Assembly (NCBI GenBank): GCA_964559455.1 | Contig: CAZLHO010000015.1 | Span: 1 to 53,682 of the forward strand | Source: CAZLHO01 sp964559455 | GTDB lineage: Bacteria; Krumholzibacteriota; Krumholzibacteriia; LZORAL124-64-63 | Length of the DNA: 53,682 bases | Direction of reading: 5' to 3' | Shown: in pieces, positions 35,360-44,172 of the stretch | How positions within the stretch are numbered: the stretch's first letter is position 1 | Layout of the letters: each line of letters opens with the position of its first letter | The notes under the pieces: model-generated | The model's database searches: none | What the model saw: only the letters and a program-made list of their open reading frames with translations | What the model was told of the DNA's origin: nothing | Position numbers and translations under genes: made by a program

Positions 35360-36453
35360 GCACCGGCAAGAACAAGCGGGGACACGCCCTGCGCAACCTG
35401 ATCATCCTGGTCGTCGTCGTGGCGGCGGTCTTCGCCTGGCGCTTCAGGGCCCTGGGCCGGGACGAGGCGATCGCCAGCATCCGCTCGGTTCAGGAGAGCG
35501 AAGGCGTCCCCGTCGAGACTGTCGTGGCGTCGCACGGCGACCTGGCCCACTGGATCACCCTGGCCGGGACGGTCGAGGGCGTGACCCAGTACCCCGTCGT
35601 CTCGAACAACGCCCTGCGGGTGGTCGGCATCCCGGTCAGGGAAGGCGACGCGGTGAAGGCGGGCGACGTGATCATCCGCCTGGCCTCCGAGGCGCCGTCT
35701 CCGATGTACCACAGCCTGGACAAGTCGCGGGCCGGCTACGAGAACACCCTGCGCGACACGCGGCGGATGCGGAACCTCTACGCCGAGGGCGCGATTTCCA
35801 GGCAGCAGCTCGACGCCGCGGAGACGCAGCTGGCCGTGGCCGCCGCCGACCTGCAGGACGCCGAGGGCAGCACCGCCCTGACCGCCAGCGAGGCGGGCGT
35901 GGTCACCAGCATCCTGGTCAACGAGGGCGAGACCGTGGACACCCACGAGCCCCTGGCCTGGATCGCCGACACCGGGCTGGTGAAGCTCCGCTTCGAGGTC
36001 GGCAGCGGCCAGGCCCTGGCCCTGGCGGCGGGGCAGAAGGCCGTCTGGATGCTGCCCGACGGCGGCGAGGGCGGCAGCGGCGAGATCGCGCAGCTGGACC
36101 TGATGGCCGACTCGCAGACCCACCTGCTCGAGGGCGAGGCGCTCTTCGCCAACGCCGACGGCAGGCTGTTGCCGGGCCTGCTCGTCTCCTTCCGCGTGCG
36201 CACGGTGCATCGCGAGGGCGCGCTGGTCGTGCCCAAGGGCTGCGTCGTCGACGTCGCGGGCGGCCGGGCCGTCTGGGTCGTGGACGCCGACGGCCGCGCC
36301 GCGCTGCGCCCGGTCGCGATCGGCGTGGAGAACACCGACAAGGTGGAGATCATCGAGGGGCTGACGGTCGGCGACAGCGTCGTACGGCACGGCCAGACCC
36401 TGCTGGAAGAGGGCGTGCTCGTGAAGCGCGTCGGCACGGGGGAGGCGAGCTAG
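35356..36453 (+). CDS. RND periplasmic adaptor (membrane fusion protein)
   Basis: A 365-residue AcrA/MexA-type adaptor: N-terminal anchor (L-I-I-L-V-V-V-V-A-A-V-F-A-W), lipoyl-like half (V-V-G-I-P-V-R-E-G-D-A-V-K-A-G-D-V-I), short hairpin with L-Y-A-E-G-A-I-S-R-Q-Q-L-D, second lipoyl half (E-A-G-V-V-T-S-I-L-V-N-E-G-E), then beta-barrel and membrane-proximal domains. It bridges the inner-membrane pump and the TolC-like channel. No metal-binding domain is present, unlike the adaptor of the first RND system. GGAGGAA precedes ATG 35356. The pump gene starts at the base after its stop. Confidence 0.9.
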   Translation: MSTGKNKRGHALRNLIILVVVVAAVFAWRFRALGRDEAIASIRSVQESEGVPVETVVASHGDLAHWITLAGTVEGVTQYPVVSNNALRVVGIPVREGDAVKAGDVIIRLASEAPSPMYHSLDKSRAGYENTLRDTRRMRNLYAEGAISRQQLDAAETQLAVAAADLQDAEGSTALTASEAGVVTSILVNEGETVDTHEPLAWIADTGLVKLRFEVGSGQALALAAGQKAVWMLPDGGEGGSGEIAQLDLMADSQTHLLEGEALFANADGRLLPGLLVSFRVRTVHREGALVVPKGCVVDVAGGRAVWVVDADGRAALRPVAIGVENTDKVEIIEGLTVGDSVVRHGQTLLEEGVLVKRVGTGEAS

Positions 36454-39400
36454 ATGAACGTCTTCCTGACGCTGATCCGACGGCCGGTGCTGACGACGAT
36501 GATCGTCGTGGTCATGGTGGTGATGGGTTTCTACTCCTACAGCCACCTGAACACCGAGCTGATCCCGGAGATGAACTTCCCGGTGATCGTGATCACGACC
36601 GTCTATCCCGGCGCCGCGCCGGGCGAGGTCGAGACCCAGGTCACCAAGAAGATCGAGGACGAGGTCGCGACCCTCGCCGACATCGACGAGCTGACCTCGA
36701 CCTCGATGGAGAGCCTGTCGCAGGTGATCGTCCAGTTCGAACTGGAGACCGACGAGGACCAGGACGCCATCGACGTCAAGGACAAGGTCGACGCGATCCG
36801 CGGCGACCTGCCTGACGGCGTCGAGGATCCGGTCATCACCAAGTACGACATCGCCGGCGAGGCCGTGGTCGAGCTGGCCGTGTCGGGCGATCGGCCGCTG
36901 CGCGAGATCTACGAGATCGTCGACAAGCAGGTGAAGGAGCCGCTGAGCCGCATCGCCGGCGTGGCCGAGGTCGAGATCATCGGCACCCAGGAGCGCGAGA
37001 TCCAGGTGGCGGTGCGTCCCGAGCGCCTGCGGGCCTACGGCCTGAGCCTGAACGATGTGCTCGGCATCCTGGCCGCCAGCAACCGCAACGTGCCGGTGGG
37101 CCACATCACGCGCGACGCCGACGAGGTGAACGTGCGCATGCTGGGCGAGGTGCGCGATCCCGCCGAGCTGGCCGACTTCCGGCTGAACCTGCCCGCCGGC
37201 GGCACGATCCCCCTGTCCGAGGTCGCCGAGATCCGCGACACGACCGAGGAGATCCGCGAGGCCTCGACCTGGAACGGCGAGCCGGCGATCACCGTCGCGG
37301 TGAAGAAGCGCTCGGACGGCAACACGGTCAGCGTGGCCGACGGCGTCTTCGCGGCGCTGGCCGAGATCCGCGCCGACATTCCCGACGACATCAGCATCGA
37401 CCTCGTGCAGGAGAGCGCACGCTTCGTGCGCGAATCGCGGGCCGACGTGCTGGGCAACATCGCCGTCGGCATCCTGCTGACCGGCCTGCTGCTCTTCATC
37501 TTCCTGCACGACTGGCGCCAGACCCTGATCGCGGCGGTGGCCATGCCCGTCTCGGTCGTGGCGGCCTTCATGCTGATGGAGGCCTCGGGCTTCACCCTGA
37601 ACGTGATGTCGCTGATGGCCCTGGGCATCTCGATCGGCACCCTGGTCACCAACTCGATCGTGGTGCTGGAGAACATCTCGCGCCTGGTGCACGAGGGCGT
37701 GCCGCCCGAGGAGGCCGCCGCGCGCGGCACCGCCGAGGTGGGGGTCGCCGTGCTGGCCTCGACCCTGACCAACGTGGTCGTCTTCACGCCGATCGCCTTC
37801 ATGAGCGGCATCATCGGCAAGTTCTTCCTGCAGTTCGGCATGACCGTGGTCTTCGCCACGCTCTTCTCGCTGGTGGTCAGCTTCACGCTGGTGCCCATGC
37901 TGGCCGCGCGGATGATCCGGCCCGGCAGCGGTCTGGGCCACGGCCAGGACGTCTTCTCGCGGGGCATCCGCGCCTGGGACCGTTTCTACGACGGGCTGGA
38001 GGGCGGCTACCGGTCGGCCCTGGCCTGGTGCCTGCAGCACCGCTGGGTGCCGCTGGCCGGGACCCTGGCGATCTTCGCCCTGGCGATGGTGCTGATGGGC
38101 TTCGTGGGCGGCGGCTTCTTCCCGAACGTGGATACGGGCAAGGTGCAGGTCAGCCTGGAATTCCCGATGGGCACCAGCCTGGAGCGGACGCAGACCGTGG
38201 CCGAGGGCCTGGCCGCGGCGTTGCGCGTCGAGCCCGAGGTCGAGGGCGTGCTGGTCAAGGTCGGCGGCGAGCAGCGGGGCATCGAGGACGCGGACATCTT
38301 CATCCGCCTGAACGACAAGAGCGAGCGCGACGACTCGGTGCTGGACTTCATGAACCGCATCCGGCCCCGGCTGGCGGAGGTTCCCGACGCCGAGATCACC
38401 GTCTACTCGCTGGGCGGCGGCTCCAGGGTCGAGGCCGACCTCGTCCTGGAGGTGATCGGCGAGGAGCCGGCGGCCCTGGCCGAGACCGCCATGAAGGTCT
38501 ACGACATCGTGCGCACCGTCCCGGGCCTGGTCGAGGTCCACAGCAGCGACGAGCCGGGCAAGCCGGAGATCAAGATCGTGCCCCGGCGGCGGCAGCTGGC
38601 CGACCGCGGCCTGACGGCCGGCGAGGTCGGTTCGGTCCTGCGCACTTCCTACGAGGGCGAGGAGGCCGGCGTCTACCGCGAGGGCGGCGAGGAATACGAC
38701 GTGGTCGTGAAGTTCGCCGACGCCGATCGCGACGATCCCACCTACCTGGCCGACCTGCCGGTGGCCACGCCGGGCGGCGCGGTCGTTCCCCTGGCCGAGG
38801 TGGCCCGGCTCGAACCCGGCGTCGGCGATCCCACGATCCTGCACACCGAGAAGGTGCGCCTGGTCGAGATCACCGCCAACATCGCCGAGGGCTCGCTGTC
38901 GGCGAAGCGGGCCCTGATCGACGAAGGCGTGGCCTCGCTCGAACTGCCCGCGGGCGTCGAGGTCAAGTACGGCGGCGACGCCGAGACCCAGGACGAATCC
39001 TTCGCGGCCATCTTCGAGGCCCTGATCCTGGCCATCGTGCTGATCTACATCGTGATGGCGGCGATCCTGGAGAGCTTCATCCACCCGATCACCGTGATGG
39101 TGACCCTGCCGCTGTCGCTGATCGGCATGGCGATCTCGCTGTTTTTGTCGGGGCAGGAGATCAACATCATGTCGCTGATGGCCCTGGTGATGATGGTCGG
39201 CATCGTGGTCAACAACGCCATCCTGATGCTGGACTACGTGAACCAGCTGCGGGCGCGGGGCATGGGCGTGCGCGAGGCCCTGGTCGAGGCCTGCCCGACC
39301 AAGCTGCGGGCCATCGTCATGGCCAACCTGGCGATCGCCCTGGGCATGCTGCCGCAGCTGATCAGCCAGGGCGCGGGTTCGGAGTTCCGGGCGCCGATGG

Positions 39401-39531
39401 CCGTGGTGCAGATCGGCGGCGTGCTGATCTCGGCGGTCTTCACGCTGTTCGTGGTGCCGGTCGTCTACACGCTCTTCGACAACCTGAGCCTGGACCGGCT
39501 GCGCGCCCGCCGCGGGAGCCCCGCGGCCTGA
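36454..39531 (+). CDS. AcrB-type RND multidrug/hydrophobe transporter
   Basis: A 1025-residue inner-membrane RND pump of the HAE1 type. It starts N-V-F-L-T-L-I-R-R-P-V-L-T-T-M-I, with the first periplasmic loop V-Y-P-G-A-A-P-G-E-V-E-T-Q-V. The TM4-type segment G-I-S-I-G-T-L-V-T-N-S-I-V-V-L-E-N carries a Thr/Asn pattern in place of the usual Asp-Asp relay, while the second half has M-M-V-G-I-V-V-N-N-A-I-L-M-L-D. It should expel hydrophobic compounds by proton exchange. The likely ligand classes are unknown; control is presumably by the two TetR proteins upstream. It is followed by an unusually large hairpin (39550-39612). Confidence 0.92.
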   Translation: MNVFLTLIRRPVLTTMIVVVMVVMGFYSYSHLNTELIPEMNFPVIVITTVYPGAAPGEVETQVTKKIEDEVATLADIDELTSTSMESLSQVIVQFELETDEDQDAIDVKDKVDAIRGDLPDGVEDPVITKYDIAGEAVVELAVSGDRPLREIYEIVDKQVKEPLSRIAGVAEVEIIGTQEREIQVAVRPERLRAYGLSLNDVLGILAASNRNVPVGHITRDADEVNVRMLGEVRDPAELADFRLNLPAGGTIPLSEVAEIRDTTEEIREASTWNGEPAITVAVKKRSDGNTVSVADGVFAALAEIRADIPDDISIDLVQESARFVRESRADVLGNIAVGILLTGLLLFIFLHDWRQTLIAAVAMPVSVVAAFMLMEASGFTLNVMSLMALGISIGTLVTNSIVVLENISRLVHEGVPPEEAAARGTAEVGVAVLASTLTNVVVFTPIAFMSGIIGKFFLQFGMTVVFATLFSLVVSFTLVPMLAARMIRPGSGLGHGQDVFSRGIRAWDRFYDGLEGGYRSALAWCLQHRWVPLAGTLAIFALAMVLMGFVGGGFFPNVDTGKVQVSLEFPMGTSLERTQTVAEGLAAALRVEPEVEGVLVKVGGEQRGIEDADIFIRLNDKSERDDSVLDFMNRIRPRLAEVPDAEITVYSLGGGSRVEADLVLEVIGEEPAALAETAMKVYDIVRTVPGLVEVHSSDEPGKPEIKIVPRRRQLADRGLTAGEVGSVLRTSYEGEEAGVYREGGEEYDVVVKFADADRDDPTYLADLPVATPGGAVVPLAEVARLEPGVGDPTILHTEKVRLVEITANIAEGSLSAKRALIDEGVASLELPAGVEVKYGGDAETQDESFAAIFEALILAIVLIYIVMAAILESFIHPITVMVTLPLSLIGMAISLFLSGQEINIMSLMALVMMVGIVVNNAILMLDYVNQLRARGMGVREALVEACPTKLRAIVMANLAIALGMLPQLISQGAGSEFRAPMAVVQIGGVLISAVFTLFVVPVVYTLFDNLSLDRLRARRGSPAA

Positions 39532-39549
39532 CGCCGTCGCCGCAACCTG

Positions 39550-39612
39550 CGCGGCGGGGACATCCAAAGGGACGGCAACCCCCCCAACCCCTGCCGTTCC
39601 GTCCCCGCCGCG
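39550..39612 (+). terminator. Large two-tier hairpin after the RND operon
   Basis: A 12-bp outer stem CGCGGCGGGGAC (39550-39561) / GTCCCCGCCGCG (39601-39612) encloses a 9-bp inner stem GGGACGGCA (39569-39577) / TGCCGTTCC (39592-39600, one G-T pair), with a 7-nt bulge on the left only and a C-rich 14-nt loop. There is no T-run, so it may be a roadblock terminator, an mRNA-stabilising end or a structured RNA. Confidence 0.55.
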
Positions 39613-39635
39613 TTCCCCTGTCCGGGCCGGTCGTC

Positions 39636-39665
39636 TTGCCGCCGGGGCCCGGCCGGCGGTATACT
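39636..39665 (+). promoter_or_regulatory. Promoter of the M1 aminopeptidase gene
   Basis: TTGCCG (39636-39641), 18 bases, TATACT (39660-39665; five of six to consensus). It lies 56 bases upstream of ATG 39722. Confidence 0.5.
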
Positions 39666-39721
39666 AACTGAAGCAATCTTCGCCCGTCCGCCCCGCTCCA
39701 TCGCCATCCCCGAGGAGAGGC

Positions 39722-42445
39722 ATGTTCCAGCATCGCCCGCGCCGCATCCTGCCCCTGCTTTCGGCGGCCCTGGTCCTCGCCGCGGCCGGGTCCGCCTTCG
39801 CCGCGCCCACGCCCGCCCCGACCGAGCTCCAGATCCGTCTGAACGCCCACCGCCAGGCCGAGGCCTCGGCCAAGGCCCGACTGGTCGCGGCTTCGCTGGA
39901 CGCCGAGAAGGCCCGCGCGCCGGTCCAGGACTTCTACGACGTCCACCACTACGACCTGGACCTGGACCTGTCGCCGTCCACCTTCACGCTGACCGGCACC
40001 GTGACCGTCGGCGCCGAGGTCGTCGGCGCGACTCTGTCGACGATGGCCCTGGACCTGGACGACAACATGACCGTGTCGGCGGCCACCTCCGGCGGCCTGC
40101 CTGCGACCTTCGTCCACGCCGGCGGCACCCTCAACGTGACGCTGGACAGGACCTACGCCCAGGGCGAGGCCGTGAGCGTGGGCGTGAGCTACGCCGGCGA
40201 CCCCTCGGGCGACTATTTCGGCTGGGACAGTTTCGACTCACAGCCGATGATCTGGACCCTGAGCGAGCCCTTCGGCGCCCGCGAGTGGTGGCCCTGCAAG
40301 GACCTGAACACCGACAAGGCCGACTCGGTGGACATCCGGGTGACCGTGCCCGACGGGCTGATCGTCGCCAGCAACGGCCTGCTCGAATCCGAGGTCGACA
40401 ACGGCGCCACCCGCACCTTCCACTGGGCGACGCGCTATCCCATCGCCACCTACCTGGTGTCGCTGGCCATCCATCCCTACATCCACTTCTCCGACGCCTA
40501 CACGCCCCTGGCCGGCGGCGACCCGATGCCCCTGGAGTTCTACGTCTTCCCCTCGCATTACGGCGCGGTGCAGACGAACTACGCGCTGACCAAGGACATG
40601 ATCGGCGTCTTCGCCCAGGCCTACGGCGAGTACCCCTTCGTGGACGAGAAGTACGGCCACGCCGAGTTCAATTGGGGCGGCGGCATGGAGCACCAGACGC
40701 TGACCAGCCTCGGCGGCTGGTCCCCGGACCTGATCTCGCACGAGCTGGCCCATCAGTGGTGGGGCGACATGGTCACCTGCGCGGACTTCCACCACATCTG
40801 GCTGAACGAGGGTTTCGCGACCTGGAGCGAGGCCTACTGGGTCGAGCAGGCCTATGGAGAGGGCATCTACCGGGACTACATGGAGGCCGCCGCCTTCTAC
40901 GGCACCGGCACGATCTACGTCGAGGACACCAGCGACGTCTGGGGCATCTTCGACTGGAACCTGAGCTACAACAAGTCCTCGTGGGTCGTGCACATGCTGC
41001 GCGGGGTGCTGGGCGACGATGACTTCTTCGCGTCGCTGGCCGCCTACCGCGCGGCCCACGAGTTCGGCACGGCCGTGACCGAGGACCTGCGCGACATCTG
41101 CGAGGCCGTCTCGGGCCGCGACCTGGACGCCTTCTTCGAACAGTGGATCTACGGGGCCTACTATCCGCAGTACGTCTACAACTGGACGGCGGGCCCGGTC
41201 GGGGACTACAGCGCCGTCGACCTGACCATCGGCCAGGTCCAGACCAACGCCGGCGTCTTCACGATGCCGATCGACGTGCGGGTCCTGACCTCGACGGGCA
41301 CCTACGACTTCACGGTCGAGAACGACGCGGCCAGCCGGAACTACATCCTGCCCGTCGACGGCGACGTCCTGGCCGTGACTCTCGATCCCGACGACTGGAT
41401 CCTGTGTACGATCGAGGCCCCGCTCGAGAACCCGACCTTCACCGGCGGCATGCTGCTGGTCAACGGCTACGACCTGGAGGTCTACGGCGACCAGGTGGCC
41501 GCCGCCTTCGCCGACAGCGTCTTCAGCGGCGGCCTGCCCTTCACCTTCTGGGACGCGCGCGACGAGCCGGCCGGCGGCTATCCGGCCGGCATGCCAGCGC
41601 CGGCCGGGCACGGTCCGATTCCCGCCGGCGTCCTGGGGCTCTTCTCGTCGGTGGTCTGGACCGGCGCCGACGCCGTCGATCTCGCCGCCTGGGACCAGAC
41701 CCGTTTCGCCGACTACCTGACGGCCGGCGGCAACCTGCTGCTGCTGGCGCCGGGCGGTCGCTCCTACCTGGACGGTCCGTTGGACGGCTACCTGGGCGTG
41801 AGCTGGGACCAGTACGGCCCCTTCGCGTTGGGCGATTGCCGGGCCGCGCTGCCCGGACTGGTCGATCTGCCCTTCGCCTTCCCCCAGTCCGGGGTCGACG
41901 GCTTCGCGCCCGGCGTGACCGGCGACACCGTGCTGCTCTTCGCCGACGAAACGGGGGTCGCCGCGCCGCTGGGCGTGGGCGCCCTGGTCCGGCCGCCCCT
42001 GGGCGCGTCTTTCCGGCCCCGGGGGGGGCGGCTCGCCTACGTCGGCGGCTCGGCCGCGGCCTACCAGCCGGACGCGCTGAAGCAGGATCTGGCCTTCCTG
42101 CTGGCCAACGAGTTCGACGAGCCCTACACTCACGCCGTGACGGCGGTTTCGGGTCCGCCGGCGGCGGCCGGATCGCGGCTGCTGCCCAACCACCCGAACC
42201 CCTTCAACCCCCGCACGGTCGTGCCCTTCGCGATCGCCGACCCCGGTCGGGTGGAGATCGCCGTCTTCGACGCGGCGGGCCGCCGCGTGCGCACGCTCCT
42301 GGCCGACTCGCTGCCCGCGGGTCCCGGGTCGGTCGTCTGGGACGGCGTCGGGGACGCCGGGCGCCCGCTGGCCTCGGGCACCTACTTCGTCCGCCTGAGC
42401 ACCGCGCAGGGAGCCTCGGTCCGGCCCATGACCCTGGTGCGCTGA
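39722..42445 (+). CDS. Secreted M1-family zinc aminopeptidase with FlgD-like C-terminal domain
   Basis: The 907-residue product has a signal peptide (I-L-P-L-L-S-A-A-L-V-L-A-A-A-G-S-A-F-A-A). An M1 N-terminal beta-sheet domain is followed by the catalytic domain with exopeptidase motif G-G-G-M-E-H (319-324), zinc site H340-E-L-A-H344 and third ligand E363 in L-N-E-G-F. A beta-rich region follows. The last ~80 residues form a FlgD-Ig/T9SS-like module (L-L-P-N-H-P-N-P-F-N-P-R-T, and G-R-R-V-R-T-L, ending in G-T-Y-F-V-R-L). It removes N-terminal residues from peptides outside the cell. The C-terminal module is known from secreted FCB-group proteins as a sorting or attachment element. It is 27 bp upstream of the importer genes on the same strand. 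Confidence 0.93.
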   Translation: MFQHRPRRILPLLSAALVLAAAGSAFAAPTPAPTELQIRLNAHRQAEASAKARLVAASLDAEKARAPVQDFYDVHHYDLDLDLSPSTFTLTGTVTVGAEVVGATLSTMALDLDDNMTVSAATSGGLPATFVHAGGTLNVTLDRTYAQGEAVSVGVSYAGDPSGDYFGWDSFDSQPMIWTLSEPFGAREWWPCKDLNTDKADSVDIRVTVPDGLIVASNGLLESEVDNGATRTFHWATRYPIATYLVSLAIHPYIHFSDAYTPLAGGDPMPLEFYVFPSHYGAVQTNYALTKDMIGVFAQAYGEYPFVDEKYGHAEFNWGGGMEHQTLTSLGGWSPDLISHELAHQWWGDMVTCADFHHIWLNEGFATWSEAYWVEQAYGEGIYRDYMEAAAFYGTGTIYVEDTSDVWGIFDWNLSYNKSSWVVHMLRGVLGDDDFFASLAAYRAAHEFGTAVTEDLRDICEAVSGRDLDAFFEQWIYGAYYPQYVYNWTAGPVGDYSAVDLTIGQVQTNAGVFTMPIDVRVLTSTGTYDFTVENDAASRNYILPVDGDVLAVTLDPDDWILCTIEAPLENPTFTGGMLLVNGYDLEVYGDQVAAAFADSVFSGGLPFTFWDARDEPAGGYPAGMPAPAGHGPIPAGVLGLFSSVVWTGADAVDLAAWDQTRFADYLTAGGNLLLLAPGGRSYLDGPLDGYLGVSWDQYGPFALGDCRAALPGLVDLPFAFPQSGVDGFAPGVTGDTVLLFADETGVAAPLGVGALVRPPLGASFRPRGGRLAYVGGSAAAYQPDALKQDLAFLLANEFDEPYTHAVTAVSGPPAAAGSRLLPNHPNPFNPRTVVPFAIADPGRVEIAVFDAAGRRVRTLLADSLPAGPGSVVWDGVGDAGRPLASGTYFVRLSTAQGASVRPMTLVR

Positions 42446-42472
42446 TCGCGGCGGCGGTTTCTCGAATCCGGG

Positions 42473-43378
42473 ATGCGCGGATCCTTGCGGCGAATCCTGA
42501 CCTGCCTGCTCGCCTGCGCGGCGGCCGCCCTGGCGGCGGCCGCGTCCGCGCGCCCGGCGGCCGCGGCCGACGCCTCCGCCCCGCGGCGCATCGTCTCCCT
42601 GGCCCCGAGCGTGACCGAATGCCTCTTCGCCCTGGGCCTGGGACCGCGGGTCGTGGGCGTGACCGACTGGTGCGCCTGGCCCCCTGCGGCCCGGGAACTG
42701 CCCCGCATCGGCGGCCACGTCGATCCCAGCCTGGAGGCCGTCCTGGCCCGGGCTCCCGACCTGGTCATCCTGGAGGAGGTCCACGCCGAGGCCCGCGCCG
42801 GCCTCGCGGCCCTGGACGTGCCCCTGTTGACGGTGGAGCATCGGACCGTGGCGGGCATCCTGGCCTCGCTGGACCGCATCGGCGCCGCCTGCGGGGCCGA
42901 TTCCGCGGCGGCCGCGCTCCGGGGCGCGATCGAGGCCCGCATGGATGCGGTGCGGCGGCGGGCGGCGGGGCGCTCGCGCCCCCGCGTGCTGGTGGTCGTG
43001 GGGCGCACGCTGGCCGACGGCTCCGTCGGCGATGTCTACGCCGCGGGCGGAGGCACCTTCCTGGGCGAACTGGTCGAACTGGCCGGAGGCGAGAACGTCT
43101 GTGCGATCGAGGCCGTGCGCTATCCCCAGCTCTCGCTGGAGGGCGTGCTGCGGCTGGCGCCCGACCTGATCCTGGATCTGGCCCCGGAATTTGACGGCCG
43201 GCCTGCGGCGGTGCAGGCTTTGCGGGAGGCCTGGGCCGACCTGGGCGGCTTCGCCGCGACCTCCGAAGGCCGGGCGCATGTCCTGACCGAGGACTGGCTC
43301 CTGGTGCCGGGCCCCCGCTTCGTCGACGTGCTGGAGCGTTTCGCCGTCTTGATCCACCCGGAGGGAACCGAGCCATGA
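42473..43378 (+). CDS. Periplasmic binding protein of a cobalamin/siderophore-type ABC importer (BtuF-like)
   Basis: The 301-residue product has a long signal peptide (L-R-R-I-L-T-C-L-L-A-C-A-A-A-A-L-A) and a helical-backbone class III binding fold. R-R-I-V-S-L-A-P-S-V-T-E-C-L-F-A-L-G, then V-V-G-V-T-D-W-C-A-W-P-P and A-P-D-L-V-I, are characteristic of BtuF and haem/siderophore-binding relatives. It captures its ligand in the periplasm for the permease. The S-L-A-P-S-V-T-E start favours cobalamin, but iron chelates cannot be excluded. There is no room for a cobalamin riboswitch, since only 27 bp separate it from the aminopeptidase gene. The ATP-binding gene overlaps its stop (ATGA). Confidence 0.85.
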   Translation: MRGSLRRILTCLLACAAAALAAAASARPAAAADASAPRRIVSLAPSVTECLFALGLGPRVVGVTDWCAWPPAARELPRIGGHVDPSLEAVLARAPDLVILEEVHAEARAGLAALDVPLLTVEHRTVAGILASLDRIGAACGADSAAAALRGAIEARMDAVRRRAAGRSRPRVLVVVGRTLADGSVGDVYAAGGGTFLGELVELAGGENVCAIEAVRYPQLSLEGVLRLAPDLILDLAPEFDGRPAAVQALREAWADLGGFAATSEGRAHVLTEDWLLVPGPRFVDVLERFAVLIHPEGTEP

Positions 43379-44172
43379 ACGACCGGCCGATGGCCGTGGA
43401 CGTCCGCCGCCTGAGGTTGCGGCTGGAGGGCCGGGCGATCCTGGACGGCGTCTCGTTCGCGGCGCGGGCGGGGGAGCACCTGACCATCGTCGGCCCCAAC
43501 GGCGCCGGCAAGACCAGCCTGCTGCGCTGCGTCGCCCGCCTGCGCGACGACTGGCACGGCGGCGTCAAGGTCGACGGCCGCGACGTCCGCCGGGTCGGCC
43601 GCCGCGAGCTGGCCCGGATCCTGACCTACGTGCCGCAGGCCGGCGGACGGGCCGCCCCCTTCACCGTGCGCGACTTCGTGCTCATGGGCCGCTATCCCCA
43701 CCTCAGCCCCTTCTCGTCCGTGCGGGCCGAGGACCGCCTCGCCGCCGCCCAGGCCCTGGAGCGCACCGGCATGACGGCCTTCGCCGACCGCCGCCTGCCC
43801 ACCCTGAGCGGGGGGGAGCGCCAGAAGGTCTACCTGGCGGCGGCCCTGGCCCAGGGCGGACGGGTGCTGCTGCTGGACGAGCCGACCACCTTCCTCGATC
43901 CCGGCCACGAGCGGGACATCCGCCGCATCCTGCGCCGCGTCAACCGCGAGGACGGCGTGACCGTGGTCGCGGTCAGCCACGACCTGAACGCGGCGGCCCT
44001 GGAGAGCGACCGCATCCTGGCCCTGAAGGAGGGCGCGGTGGCCTTCTGCGGCCCGCCGGACCGGTTCATGGACGCCGCGGTGCTGAGCGGGCTCTACGGC
44101 GGCGATTACCTGCTGGCCCCGCATCCCCGCGACGGCATGCCCATGGTCCTGCCCGAGAGGTCGGCGACGTGA
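43375..44172 (+). CDS. ABC importer ATP-binding protein (BtuD/FepC-like)
   Basis: A 265-residue ATPase: Walker A G40-P-N-G-A-G-K46-T-S, Q-loop Y-V-P-Q-A, signature L-S-G-G-E-R-Q, Walker B V-L-L-L-D-E-P-T, H-loop A-V-S-H-D. The spacing and L-M-G-R-Y-P-H motif after the Q-loop are typical of the cobalamin/iron-siderophore importer family. It powers uptake with the adjacent permease. It starts within the stop of the binding-protein gene, and its own stop overlaps the permease GTG (GTGA). Confidence 0.92.
   Translation: MNDRPMAVDVRRLRLRLEGRAILDGVSFAARAGEHLTIVGPNGAGKTSLLRCVARLRDDWHGGVKVDGRDVRRVGRRELARILTYVPQAGGRAAPFTVRDFVLMGRYPHLSPFSSVRAEDRLAAAQALERTGMTAFADRRLPTLSGGERQKVYLAAALAQGGRVLLLDEPTTFLDPGHERDIRRILRRVNREDGVTVVAVSHDLNAAALESDRILALKEGAVAFCGPPDRFMDAAVLSGLYGGDYLLAPHPRDGMPMVLPERSAT

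Noticed and set aside
35266..39567. 1433-codon open frame on the minus strand opposite the RND pump
   Set aside because: Mirror-frame shadow of the AcrB-type and adaptor genes; His/Asp/Gln/Val-rich low-information translation and no start signal.
42446..42472. Cobalamin riboswitch in front of the BtuF-like gene
   Set aside because: The gap is only 27 bp, far too short for the ~200-nt element, and no B12-box is seen upstream within the aminopeptidase gene.
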